DNA of 64,000 nt from JAFARE01 sp963777285. Lineage in GTDB: Bacteria; Chloroflexota; Dormibacteria; Aeolococcales; Aeolococcaceae. The notes below the pieces were generated by a model. That model worked only from the letters and a program-made list of their open reading frames with translations. It ran no database searches and was not told the origin of the DNA. The stretch is from positions 248,001 to 312,000 of the forward strand of contig CAVZPR010000002.1 of assembly GCA_963777285.1 (NCBI GenBank), read 5' to 3'. A program made the position numbers and the translations under genes. Below, piece by piece: positions 25,563-34,610 of the stretch. The first letter of the stretch is position 1. The number at the start of each line of letters is the position of its first letter.

Positions 25563-28309
25563 TGGGGCGGCTGGCGCTGTACTTCCGCTACTCGACCCGG
25601 TCGCTGCGCCGCGGCGGCCAGCGCACCGTGCTCGGCATCTTCTGCATCGCGGTCGGGGTGATGGCGATCGTCGCGTTGCGCCTCGCCGGCGACATGATCA
25701 CAGCGTCGCTCACCAGCAACGTGCGCCAGGCGAACGGCGGCGACGTGTCCCTGGTGTCGACCGCCGTGCCGCTCACGTCGAGCGACCTCGGCGTCGTGCG
25801 CCGCCTGCAGCAGCGCGGCGTCGTCCAGCGCTACGTCGCGCTCGGCGTTGAGCGGGGGACCATACGCCGCGGCGAGGGCAAGACGTACCAGCTGTCGACG
25901 CTGTACGTGCTCGACGACCCCTCGTCGTACCCGCTGGTGGGCGATCCCGGATTCGTCAGCCCGCCGGGCACCACGTACGCCGGCGCGCTCTCAGGTGGGC
26001 CCGCCGTCGTGCTGACGCAGTACACGGCGCTGCAGGCGGGGCTCGTCGCCGGCGACACGATCCACCTCAACCTCGTGGGCGGCGGCGGCACCGACGTGCG
26101 CGTCGGCGGCATCATCGCCAACCAGTTGCTGAGCAACGTGGGCACGTCAGCAGGCTTCATCGACGCTTCCACGTTCAATGCGCTGTCGACGCGTCCTGAG
26201 ACGTACGGCGTGGTGGAGATGACCACCGCCGACGACGCAGCCGCGTCGCAGGCGGCGACGTCGCTGCGCACCGCATTCCCCCTGGCCACCGTGCAGACGG
26301 TGCCGGAGGCGATCAATGCCAACGTGCAGGCCGCGCAGCAGGTGACGCAGTACCTCGAGATCATCGGGCTGCTCGCCCTGGCCATCGGTGGCATCGGCAT
26401 CGTCAACACGCTGCAGGTGATGCTTTCGCGACGCCGGATCGAGATCGCGATGCTGAAGACCGCGGGGTTTCGCCGCGGCGAGCTCTACGCGATGTTCGGT
26501 CTCGAGGTCGGCATCCTCGGCCTCGTCGGCGGCCTGCTGGGAACCGCCGCGGGGGTGGGCATGAGCCTCGCCGTGAAGGTGCTCATCGAGCAGGTGATCT
26601 CGTCGTCCCTGGTCTTCACCGTCAGCGCAGGCACGCTGCTCATCGGCATCGCCGTGGGGGTCGTGACCTCGCTGATCTTCGGGCTGCTTCCCATCGTTCG
26701 CGCCGCGGCGATACGTCCGCTGGCCGTGCTGCGCGACGCACCCGAGGGCCGCGCCGTCGGTTCGGCCGCGCAAACGATCGCGCTGTACGCCCTCGTGGCC
26801 GTGCTGTTCATCGGTCTCGCCGCGTCGATCCTCGGCGACATCGTCTTCGCCCTGCAGCTGGTGCTCTATGCGCTCATCGGCCTGCTCCTGCTCGGCGGCA
26901 TCTTCTCGTTGGTGGTGACGATCGTCGGCCACCTGCCGGTACCGGAGCGCTTCACCACCGGCTACGTCCTCGCGGTGGCCGTTGCGGTGGCCGTTGCCGC
27001 GCTCGTCACCCTGGCGCTGCGCGGCGTCGGCGTCGCTCTGCTGATCTTCACCGGCATGGGATTCGTTGTCGTGCTGCTGCCCCGGTCGCAGCGCACCGTC
27101 GTGAAGCTGGCGCTGCGCTCCATCGGGCGCTCGCGTGCGCGAATGGCCGGGACACTGGTCGCGCTCTTCGTCGGCGTGTTCACGATCGGCCTGATCCTGG
27201 TCGTGGGCCAGGACATCTCCACCGAGCTGAGCGACGCGTTCAACAACCTGGCCAGCTACAACGTGTTCGTCATCGCGTCGTCTCGTGACGCGGCGTCGGC
27301 GACCTCGGCGACCGCCGCGCTTCCCGGACTGCAGGGTCGTCGCATCACCGAAGACCTGCCGGTGTCGCCCGTGTCCATCGACGGCGTCCCGCTGGGCCGG
27401 CTCATCGGAGGCACGCCCGCGTCCAACCCGACGGGACGCAACGAGTTCGACATCTTCGAGCTCACCGGCGTCGAGGGCTACGCGCTGGGAGCCGGCCAGT
27501 CGCCGGGCGCGCCGGCTGCCCAGGGACGCACGCTGCGCGCTTCGGATGCCGGCACCGACAACGTGGTGGTGCCCATGTCCCTGCGCAACGGCCGGCTCAA
27601 CGTCGCCCTCGGCGACACGATCGCCGTGCGCAACCCGGCGACCGGCGCAGCCGTCGCACTCGACGTCGTCGGCTTCTACACGCAGGCGGAGCGCAGCAGC
27701 GGTGGCGGCGGCGTCAAGATCAACTTCTTCTTCGAGCCGATCCTCGGCGATCGCTCGATCATCGACCAGCTGGGGCCCTCGCAGGCGTCGACGATCGTGT
27801 CGCTCAAGCTCGACCCCTCATCCAAGGTGGCGGCGCTGCGCGCCATTCAGACGTCGGTGCCCAACGCCACCGTGCTCGACCTGGCCGACCTCAGCGCCCT
27901 GGTGCAGCAGGTGCTGGGCAACCTGGTGGACTTGCTCATCGGCATCGCGTCGCTGGCGCTGTTCGCCGGCGCCGTCATCATCGCCAACACCGTGGCCCTG
28001 GCGATGCTGGAGCGGCGCCGCGAGATCGGAATCCTCAAGTCGACGGGCTACACGAGCCGCAGCGTGTTGGCGCAGGTGCTCGTGGAGAACGCGGTTGTCG
28101 GCGGCATCGGAGCCGTCGCCGGGATCCTCATGGTGAGCGCAGCCACCGCACTGCTGGGCAGATTCGCGCTCAAGACGTCACTGGCCGTGAGCACACCGCT
28201 TGTGCTCGCAGTGATGGCCGGCGTGGTCCTGCTGACCATGGCCGTGGCGGGGTTGGTCGCGTGGGGACCGTCGCGGGTGCGGCCGCTCGAGGTGCTGCGG
28301 TACGAGTGA
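25562..28309 (+). CDS. FtsX/MacB-like ABC transporter permease, two FtsX domains
   Basis: The 915-residue protein starts at the ATG overlapping the ATPase stop. It has an N-terminal transmembrane helix (VLGIFCIAVGVMAIVALRLAG), a periplasm-facing MacB_PCD-type domain, and a first FtsX block at about residues 260-400 (YLEIIGLLALAIGGIGIVNTLQVML). Middle helices, a second extracytoplasmic domain, and a second FtsX block at about residues 790-915 (LLIGIASLALFAGAVIIANTVALAMLERRREIGILKSTGY) follow. The MLxRRRxEIxxLKTxG motif occurs in both halves. This is the duplicated permease of the family that extracts lipoproteins or exports peptides and lipids; the cargo is unknown. Confidence 0.92.
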   Translation: MGRLALYFRYSTRSLRRGGQRTVLGIFCIAVGVMAIVALRLAGDMITASLTSNVRQANGGDVSLVSTAVPLTSSDLGVVRRLQQRGVVQRYVALGVERGTIRRGEGKTYQLSTLYVLDDPSSYPLVGDPGFVSPPGTTYAGALSGGPAVVLTQYTALQAGLVAGDTIHLNLVGGGGTDVRVGGIIANQLLSNVGTSAGFIDASTFNALSTRPETYGVVEMTTADDAAASQAATSLRTAFPLATVQTVPEAINANVQAAQQVTQYLEIIGLLALAIGGIGIVNTLQVMLSRRRIEIAMLKTAGFRRGELYAMFGLEVGILGLVGGLLGTAAGVGMSLAVKVLIEQVISSSLVFTVSAGTLLIGIAVGVVTSLIFGLLPIVRAAAIRPLAVLRDAPEGRAVGSAAQTIALYALVAVLFIGLAASILGDIVFALQLVLYALIGLLLLGGIFSLVVTIVGHLPVPERFTTGYVLAVAVAVAVAALVTLALRGVGVALLIFTGMGFVVVLLPRSQRTVVKLALRSIGRSRARMAGTLVALFVGVFTIGLILVVGQDISTELSDAFNNLASYNVFVIASSRDAASATSATAALPGLQGRRITEDLPVSPVSIDGVPLGRLIGGTPASNPTGRNEFDIFELTGVEGYALGAGQSPGAPAAQGRTLRASDAGTDNVVVPMSLRNGRLNVALGDTIAVRNPATGAAVALDVVGFYTQAERSSGGGGVKINFFFEPILGDRSIIDQLGPSQASTIVSLKLDPSSKVAALRAIQTSVPNATVLDLADLSALVQQVLGNLVDLLIGIASLALFAGAVIIANTVALAMLERRREIGILKSTGYTSRSVLAQVLVENAVVGGIGAVAGILMVSAATALLGRFALKTSLAVSTPLVLAVMAGVVLLTMAVAGLVAWGPSRVRPLEVLRYE

Positions 28310-28312
28310 CGC

Positions 28313-31300
28313 TCAGTTCACCGCGAGGAAGCGGACGTCGTCGTCGCCCGGCGTGTAGTAGACGGTGCCGAGACGCGGCGCGGCGCCCACCGGATGGACC
28401 CCGCCCCAGCCGTCGAGCACCCACCCGTCCACCGGCTGCCCGATGACCACCGGGTACAGCACCACCGACCGTGCGATGTCGACACCGGGCCAGTACGCGC
28501 TGTCGTGCGCGAATGGCGCGTTGCCGAAGGCGTGCAGCCCGCCCCAGTCGTCGAGCACCTGGCCGCCGTTGTCGTCCGGGTCGAGGACGAGGCTGCGCGC
28601 GATGTCCTTTCCCGGCCAGTACGAGCTGTCGCGCAGGTGCGCCGCGGTGCCGAACTCGTGCACGCCGCCCCAGTCGTCGAGGATGTAGCCGCCGGTCCCG
28701 CCGGACTGCAGCACGATGCCGCGCACCGTGTCCGTGTTCGGCCAGTACGGCCCGTTGTGGATGGCCGGCGGCAGCGCGTTGCCGCCCACCGCGAAGGGAT
28801 GCAGGCCACCCCAGGAATCGACGACGTAGCCGCCCGTGTCGTTGGGCAGCAGCACGATGCCGCGCGTGAGGTCCTTGCCCGGCCAGTACCCCGTGCTCTT
28901 GGTAACCGCGGGCGCGCCACCGAAGGGGTGGATGCCGCCCCAGCCGTCGAGCACGTAGCCCGCACCCGGATGCCCCGAGTGCTGCAGCGCGATGCCGCGC
29001 GCGATCTTGAAGTTCCAGGCGGGCGGCGAGCTCACCAGCGGCAGCCCAGGCGCCACCGGGATCGAGTGCGTGCCGCCGTACGCGTCGAGCTGGTACAGGT
29101 GGTGGAACGCCTCGGCCGTGTACTGGTCGTTGCCGTTGCTGGCGCTGCCTCCTGCCGAGGTCACGACGATGACGTCGTACGTCCCGGGCGGCGGGCTGAG
29201 GCCGCCGGTCCACAGCGAGAGCTGCGACGAGCTGTCGACCGTGAAGCACGGCGCGTTGGTCGGCGGTGAGCTGTTGCAGACGTTGGTGATCTGCACTGTC
29301 CCGAGCTGCACCGCTTCCGTGGTGTACGAGTTGGCGTTGAAGGTCCCGCTGAAGTTGCCTCCGTTCACGGTGGTCTCGGTCGGGCCGGCCTCGTCGTAGA
29401 AGTTGCCGATGGGAGAGACGCCGCTCACGACGGGCAGCGATGGCGCGGCATTCGCTTCCGCAATATAGGGACAAGCGCCCCGGATTGCCGGATTGGCGAT
29501 GAAGCCACTCTGTAGCAACCCAGGGAAGTCCGTGGTGTTCGGCAAACCGTACTGGCTGTCCTGGCTGAAGTCCGTCGATGTTGCCGTGGCGTCCGCGCCG
29601 AAGTTCCAGTAGCACGCGCCACTCACCGTTGGAATGAGGCCCGCGATGGCGTCCGTGGTCTCCGTCGACCAGAACGGGTAGAAGCTCGCTCCGTACGGCG
29701 GCGCCGTGCAGCCGGAACCGCTCGCCGTGTCGCAGCCATTCTCGGCAGCAGGGACGTTGGTCTGGAACTGCAGGTCGGGATAGGCGGCGCCCGACGGGTC
29801 GAACGGCCCAAGGATCTTCCACGACGTCGGGTGGTGCGTCGTGTCGCCATCCGGCCAGTCGGCGACATAGGAGCTGCCGTCGAAGTCGAGGTCGCCGTTC
29901 TGGAACCACTGCTCGGTGCAGCCGTCGACCGGCCAGCTCCACGACTGCGACTGCCCGTTCAACGTCACGGTGCGCGACCCCGATGGGAAGCACAGAGCAT
30001 CGGAGTCTTCGCACGGAACACCGGAGAACTGGCTGCAGCCGGCTCCATCCTGCGTCGTGCCCGCGCATGGGTTGCTGCTGGACCCCGTGCAGCTCTCGCC
30101 GGTGGTGCCATCGAAGCCGCCGTTGCAGGTCTGTTCGAGCGAGCTGTCCGTGAACGTGGAGCCGGGTGCGTTCATGCTCACAGGGAAGTTGTTCGCCAGC
30201 GAGCCGCAGGCTTCGAAATGGCCGATCTCCTGGCTGGCCAGCACGCCGAACTGCAGCTGCGCCCAGGGCACCACGTTGGACGCACCGGCCGTGCTGTACT
30301 CAGGGCGGAAGCTGTACGCCGCGCCCTTGCATGTGCCTGGATCTGTGTCCATGAACCCATTGCCGGAGCTGGCGATCATGAACCCGGACTGGTTCGAGCT
30401 CAGGTCATCCACTTTGGTCTCGACGCCGGCCGAAGTGTCGAAGATCTCGACGCGCAGCGTGTCCCCTGGGCTCATGAGCAGTGTGTCGGCGTTGGCAGTG
30501 AAGGTCGAGGCGTTGGCCAGCTGCGGAGACGGCGGACCCGTGGGCTTGCCGTCAACAGTGAGGAAAGCGAAGTTGACCGGTTCCGCGCAGTTGGCGTTGG
30601 GATTGCAGAAGCCGTCGCTGCCGCACACGAGCTCCAGCGAATCGATGTTGAGGGCGGCGCAGACCTTCGTCTGGCTGCAGCTGATGCCGTCGATCGCGGG
30701 GCCGTACCCGGGCGGGTAGAACTGCAGCTCCATGGCCGCCGACCCCGCACCTGTGCCCGGACTGCCGAGGCTGGGATGGTTGCTGTCGCTGTCAGGCGTG
30801 CAGGGACTGACGCCCCCAGTCGGACCGGCCGCGGTCGGCCACGACCGTGCGTCACACAGCGGCAGGCCGAACCACATGGCCGGCCCGAGCTCAGCGTAGT
30901 CGCTCGTGATCGGCGATGACGCACTCGTCGACGGCGCACCCGACGGGTCGGTCGGGACCTGTGCGAAGTACGTCAGGTTGTTGGCGCTTCCCGCCGTGTC
31001 CGCCTGGAATTCGAGCGCGGGCTCGTCGTGGCCGACGTAGTGACCGTTGTCGTAGAAGCGCACGTTCCCATTCGGATAATGGCCGTACTCGCCGCGCTTC
31101 ACCGCTCGCGGATCCACACACCGCCAGGGCATCGACGGGCTCGCCAGGTGATATGCCCGGCTGTATCCGTTGCAGTCGAGAAGGTTGACTGTCGCTCTCG
31201 GCGACACGGTTGCCGCGGAAGCCGGCGCGACGCGTGTGCCCGCCGCCGTCGGTGTGCCAGGCGCGGCGGCGATGCCATACATCACGGCGGCGCCGGCCGC

Positions 31301-31330
31301 GAGGAGCAGCGTCGGTGATCTGCGTCGCAT
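28313..31330 (-). CDS. Large secreted protein with C-terminal WGG-repeat propeller-like region
   Basis: The 1,005-residue protein starts at ATG 31330 with GGAGGG upstream and has a signal peptide (LLLAAGAAVMYGIAAAPGTPTA). The first 650 residues are Cys-rich and extracellular in character (DGISCSQTKVCAALNIDSL and many similar segments). An IPT/TIG-like segment follows at about 680-740. The last 260 residues hold five clear repeats of the type GYVLDGWGGIHPFG ... YWPGKDLTRGIVL (other units read VVDSWGGLHPF, ILDDWGGVHEFG, VLDDWGGLHAFG, VLDGWGGVHPVG), with a degenerate one before them. Such WGG repeats occur in secreted actinobacterial proteins and probably form beta-propeller blades. No enzymatic motif is seen. 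It ends next to, and convergent with, the FtsX permease. Confidence 0.85.
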   Translation of the reverse strand: MRRRSPTLLLAAGAAVMYGIAAAPGTPTAAGTRVAPASAATVSPRATVNLLDCNGYSRAYHLASPSMPWRCVDPRAVKRGEYGHYPNGNVRFYDNGHYVGHDEPALEFQADTAGSANNLTYFAQVPTDPSGAPSTSASSPITSDYAELGPAMWFGLPLCDARSWPTAAGPTGGVSPCTPDSDSNHPSLGSPGTGAGSAAMELQFYPPGYGPAIDGISCSQTKVCAALNIDSLELVCGSDGFCNPNANCAEPVNFAFLTVDGKPTGPPSPQLANASTFTANADTLLMSPGDTLRVEIFDTSAGVETKVDDLSSNQSGFMIASSGNGFMDTDPGTCKGAAYSFRPEYSTAGASNVVPWAQLQFGVLASQEIGHFEACGSLANNFPVSMNAPGSTFTDSSLEQTCNGGFDGTTGESCTGSSSNPCAGTTQDGAGCSQFSGVPCEDSDALCFPSGSRTVTLNGQSQSWSWPVDGCTEQWFQNGDLDFDGSSYVADWPDGDTTHHPTSWKILGPFDPSGAAYPDLQFQTNVPAAENGCDTASGSGCTAPPYGASFYPFWSTETTDAIAGLIPTVSGACYWNFGADATATSTDFSQDSQYGLPNTTDFPGLLQSGFIANPAIRGACPYIAEANAAPSLPVVSGVSPIGNFYDEAGPTETTVNGGNFSGTFNANSYTTEAVQLGTVQITNVCNSSPPTNAPCFTVDSSSQLSLWTGGLSPPPGTYDVIVVTSAGGSASNGNDQYTAEAFHHLYQLDAYGGTHSIPVAPGLPLVSSPPAWNFKIARGIALQHSGHPGAGYVLDGWGGIHPFGGAPAVTKSTGYWPGKDLTRGIVLLPNDTGGYVVDSWGGLHPFAVGGNALPPAIHNGPYWPNTDTVRGIVLQSGGTGGYILDDWGGVHEFGTAAHLRDSSYWPGKDIARSLVLDPDDNGGQVLDDWGGLHAFGNAPFAHDSAYWPGVDIARSVVLYPVVIGQPVDGWVLDGWGGVHPVGAAPRLGTVYYTPGDDDVRFLAVN

Positions 31331-31415
31331 GTTGCCCTCCGTGGGCGGCCAGGATAGACCCGTCGCTCACTCCCGTCCACCCGATGTGCGACCCCGTCGT
31401 CGTCGCCCGTTCGGC

Positions 31416-31421
31416 TACCCT
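31416..31421 (+). promoter_or_regulatory. Possible -10 (TACCCT) for hemE
   Basis: TACCCT lies nine bases before ATG 31431 in a stretch with no Shine-Dalgarno. It fits a short-leader or leaderless transcript. Spacing is three bases longer than in the better examples in this window. Confidence 0.35.
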
Positions 31422-31430
31422 CAGCCGCGA

Positions 31431-32495
31431 ATGACCTCCACCGCGGCTCCGTCCATGACCGGGGCGCAGCGCTTCCTCGCCGCCGCGAGACGCGAACCGG
31501 TGGACCGCACCCCCGTGTGGTTCATGCGCCAGGCCGGGCGCTGCCTCGCGGGGTATCGCGAGCTGCGCGAGAAGTACGACATCCTCACGCTGACGCGAAC
31601 GCCGGAGCTCTGCGCCAAGGTGACGATGATGCCGGTCGAGGAGCTCGGCGTCGACGCGGCCGTGCTGTACGCCGACATCATGCTGCCGCTGGTGGGCATG
31701 GGCGTTCCATTCAGCATCGATCCCGGAGTGGGCCCCATCATCCACGCACCGCTGCGCACCGGCGCCGACATCGCCGCGCTGCGCGTGGTGCCGCCTCAGG
31801 AGTCGACCCCCGACCTCTTCGAAGCGATCCGCATCGTGCGCCGCGACCTCGAAGGTCGCACCGCGGTGATCGGCTTTGCAGGCGGTCCGTTCACCGTCGC
31901 CTCGTACATGCTCGAGGGCAGGCCGACCAAGGACTTCGTCCGCACCAAGGGACTCCTGTACGGCGACGCATCGCTGTGGCACCAGCTCATGGAAACGCTC
32001 ACGAATGTGACCATCGACTACCTGCGCGCGCAGGTCGGCGCCGGAGCGCAGGTGGTGCAGCTCTTCGACTCGTGGGCCGGCACGCTGAGCCGCGACGCCT
32101 ACGTGGAGCACGTGCTGCCCTACAGCACGCGCATCTTCAAAGCGCTGCGCGAGACGGGAGTGCCCACCATCCACTTCGGCACCGGGACCTCACATCTGCT
32201 CGAGGCCATGGCCACCGCGGGCAGCGACGTGGTGAGCGTCGACTGGCGCACCCCCCTCGACGAAGCCTGGCGGCGGGTCGGGTTCAGCATCGGCGTGCAG
32301 GGCAACCTCGAGCCGGCGTCGCTGCTGGGCTCGTTCGAATCCGCCGCAGCGGAGGCGCGGCGCGTGCTGCTGCGCGCCGGCGGGCGACCTGGCCACATCT
32401 TCAACCTGGGCCACGGCGTTCTCGCGCCGACACCGGCGGACAACCTGCGCCGTCTCGCGGACCTGGTGCACGAGGAGACGGCGAGCGCTGCGTGA
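31431..32495 (+). CDS. hemE: Uroporphyrinogen decarboxylase
   Basis: The 354-residue protein carries the UROD signatures: the N-terminal PVWFMRQAGRCLAGYRELR (Arg cluster that binds substrate carboxylates), LYADIMLPLVGMGV with the catalytic Asp, FAGGPFTVASYMLEG with the conserved Tyr, and the C-terminal GHIFNLGHGVLAPTP with the conserved His. It decarboxylates uroporphyrinogen III to coproporphyrinogen III. The longer open frame upstream is antisense to the secreted-protein gene, so ATG 31431 is chosen. Its stop overlaps the hemH start, and the pair forms an operon. Confidence 0.95.
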   Translation: MTSTAAPSMTGAQRFLAAARREPVDRTPVWFMRQAGRCLAGYRELREKYDILTLTRTPELCAKVTMMPVEELGVDAAVLYADIMLPLVGMGVPFSIDPGVGPIIHAPLRTGADIAALRVVPPQESTPDLFEAIRIVRRDLEGRTAVIGFAGGPFTVASYMLEGRPTKDFVRTKGLLYGDASLWHQLMETLTNVTIDYLRAQVGAGAQVVQLFDSWAGTLSRDAYVEHVLPYSTRIFKALRETGVPTIHFGTGTSHLLEAMATAGSDVVSVDWRTPLDEAWRRVGFSIGVQGNLEPASLLGSFESAAAEARRVLLRAGGRPGHIFNLGHGVLAPTPADNLRRLADLVHEETASAA

Positions 32496-33463
32496 GCGGT
32501 CACACCGGCGTGCTGCTGCTGACGTTCGGGTCGGCCGTGACGTCGCGAGACGTCCCCGCGTACCTCAGCTCGGTGCGCGGCGGGCGCGCCGTGCCCGACG
32601 ATGTGCTGCGCGAGTTCCAGCGGCGCTACGACGCCATCGGCCGCTCACCGCTGCTCGACATCACGACGCAGCAGGCGGACGCGCTGCAGCGCGAGCTGGA
32701 CCGGCAGCACGGCGCCGGCGCTTTCCACGTCGAGGCCGGCATGCTTCACTCCGAGCCCCGCGCGGCCGCCGCAATTGACGCTCTGCTGGGCTCCGGGGCC
32801 CGCACGATCATCGGCGTCGTGCTCGCCCCGCAGTACTCACCGATCATCCTCACGGGATACGAGCGCGTGGTGGCCGGTGCACGGGAGCGCAATCCCGGCG
32901 CCGACATCCGTCTTGCCGGTGCCTGGCACCGCACGCCGGAGTGGATCGACTCGCTGGCGGAGCGCGTCGATGAAGCGCTCGCGAGCCTTCCGGGCGAGCG
33001 GCGCTCGACCATCCCCATCGTCTTCACCGCGCACAGCCTGCCGCGCCCCGTCGTCGAGCGTGATCCGGGGTACATCGAGCAGCTGCGTGAGACCGCGCGG
33101 CTGGTCGCGGATCGCGCCGCCCTCGCCGGCGAGCGCTGGCAGTTCGCGTACCAGAGCGCGGGACACACGCCCGAAGAGTGGCTGACGCCGGACGTGAAGG
33201 ACCTGCTCCCGGGGTTGCGCGCGGCGGGACACGACGCGCTTCTCGTCGTGCCGGTGCAGTTCCTCGCGGATCACCTCGAGATCCTCTACGACATCGACGT
33301 CGCCGCGCGCGACGAGGCGGCCGCGCTCGGCATGGAGCTGCACCGCATCGAGATGCCCAACGCCTCGCCCGCGTTGATACGCGCGCTGGCGGCCGTGGTG
33401 CGGCGCGAGCTAAGCGCGCCTCAGACTGCCGTGGAAGATGCCGTTGTGGGTGAACGTGGGTGA
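32492..33463 (+). CDS. hemH: Ferrochelatase (probably coproporphyrin III ferrochelatase)
   Basis: Starting at GTG 32492, which overlaps the hemE stop as GTGA, the product is 323 residues. It opens with GVLLLTFGSAVTSRDVPAYL and has the conserved IVFTAHSLPRPVVERDPGY with the catalytic His, the LTPDVKDLLPGLRAAG segment, and PVQFLADHLEILYDIDVAA with the metal-site Glu. It inserts iron into a porphyrin. In Gram-positive-type lineages the substrate is coproporphyrin III; that assignment is from taxonomy, not from a residue seen here. The coproporphyrinogen oxidase and decarboxylase genes are not in the window. The 3' end overlaps the convergent MBL gene by 54 bases. Confidence 0.92.
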   Translation: MSGHTGVLLLTFGSAVTSRDVPAYLSSVRGGRAVPDDVLREFQRRYDAIGRSPLLDITTQQADALQRELDRQHGAGAFHVEAGMLHSEPRAAAAIDALLGSGARTIIGVVLAPQYSPIILTGYERVVAGARERNPGADIRLAGAWHRTPEWIDSLAERVDEALASLPGERRSTIPIVFTAHSLPRPVVERDPGYIEQLRETARLVADRAALAGERWQFAYQSAGHTPEEWLTPDVKDLLPGLRAAGHDALLVVPVQFLADHLEILYDIDVAARDEAAALGMELHRIEMPNASPALIRALAAVVRRELSAPQTAVEDAVVGERG

Positions 33464-34513
33464 CGTCCCCAGGCTGATCGGGCTGCGCGTCAGCTCCGAG
33501 GACGGCAGGAACTGCGCGAAGCGCGGGTCGACACGGCTTCTGTCGACGATCGACTTCTCCAGGACGCACGAGTTGTACTGGCGCGCCGTGTCCTCGAGCG
33601 TGTTGGCGTTGAGCACGACCTCCTCGCCCCACTCGCGCGCCCAACGGGCGACCCCCGGGATGCGGCTCGACTCCGGCGTCAGGCACTCGGTGGCGATCAC
33701 GTTCTCGCTGCTGGCCCAGATGCCCGACTCCGTGTTCAGCACCAGCGTGTGATTGCCGATGGTGTGGCCCGGCGTCGCCAGCAGCGCCACGCCTGGTCCC
33801 AGCAGCACACCGCCTTGGATCGGGTGCAGCGCGTCGCTGCGGAGGTCGGTGTACGTGTCCGGCTGGTACCACGGCAGCTGCAGGGGATGCAGAGCCTGGA
33901 GCGAATCGAGCTCGGCCTGCTGCACGATGAGCTTGGCGTTGGGCAGCAGCGCCTCAACCGGCGCACGCGGCGACAGGTCCGCCGCCGGCGACGTGGTGCC
34001 CACCCAGCGGCGCACGTCCTGCGTGTGCAGGTGATCGAACGTGATCCAGTCGACGTCGGTCGGCGCCATACCCAGTCCGCGCAAGTGCGAAAGCACGTCA
34101 CCCCGCGGCTGCGCCAGCAGCCGCTCGATCACGTCTGGCGTCCGCTCGCTGAGACGGGCGAAGTACGGCGTGCGGCGCGCGAGCTCGACGTCCGTCGGCT
34201 CGAAGAGCAACGTCCGAGGCCGGCCGTCCGGCTCGCGCCAGCGTACGACCACCAGACGGTGCGTGAGCGTGACAAAGGGTGACGGCGAGAGCGCCGCGCG
34301 AAAGAGCCCGAAGCGCGTGGGATACGGCAGCGTGGAGAGGTCGAACGTGCCTACCCAGTCCGGGGTTCCGGTGCCGGGAAACCACGCGCGGAACTCAGCG
34401 GCCGCCGCGCGCACCGTCGCCAGCTGACGTCCGGGCTGCACCTCCGCGTCCACCGCGGCGAAGTGCTCGATGGGCGTGAACGCGGATACCGGCGCCGTCG
34501 TCAGCGTGCTCAT
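33410..34513 (-). CDS. Metallo-beta-lactamase-fold hydrolase
   Basis: The 367-residue protein has an MBL-type metal motif in WITFDHLHTQDVRRW (HxHxxD) and a later LLATPGHTIGNHTLVLN, the usual strand with a metal His and the GHT turn. Other segments, such as FDLSTLPYPTRFGLFRAA and LTHRLVVVRWRE at the start, are not typical of lactonases. The substrate is unknown. AAGGAGG lies upstream of ATG 34513. The gene is divergent from the MMPL transporter, and the 97-base gap holds an inverted repeat that could be a shared operator. Confidence 0.8.
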   Translation of the reverse strand: MSTLTTAPVSAFTPIEHFAAVDAEVQPGRQLATVRAAAAEFRAWFPGTGTPDWVGTFDLSTLPYPTRFGLFRAALSPSPFVTLTHRLVVVRWREPDGRPRTLLFEPTDVELARRTPYFARLSERTPDVIERLLAQPRGDVLSHLRGLGMAPTDVDWITFDHLHTQDVRRWVGTTSPAADLSPRAPVEALLPNAKLIVQQAELDSLQALHPLQLPWYQPDTYTDLRSDALHPIQGGVLLGPGVALLATPGHTIGNHTLVLNTESGIWASSENVIATECLTPESSRIPGVARWAREWGEEVVLNANTLEDTARQYNSCVLEKSIVDRSRVDPRFAQFLPSSELTRSPISLGTSPTFTHNGIFHGSLRRA

Positions 34514-34534
34514 GCCCTGTCCTCCTTGACGTTC

Positions 34535-34551
34535 ACTGCGTTCACAGCAGT
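34535..34551. promoter_or_regulatory. Inverted repeat ACTGC-N7-GCAGT between divergent genes, possible operator
   Basis: A perfect five-base arm palindrome lies in the divergent promoter region between the MBL hydrolase and the MMPL transporter. Length and symmetry suit a TetR-like dimer, but no regulator gene is adjacent. Confidence 0.35.
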
Positions 34552-34580
34552 CTACAAGCGGTGCCCGTCATGGCCGCGGA

Positions 34581-34586
34581 TATACT
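34581..34586 (+). promoter_or_regulatory. -10 element TATACT upstream of the MMPL transporter gene
   Basis: TATACT lies 24 bases before the GTG start. No good -35 is seen at 16-18 bases, which may mean that an activator or an alternative sigma factor is used. Confidence 0.45.
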
Positions 34587-34610
34587 CGGCGCGACTGTGA
34601 CCGGTGCTTC

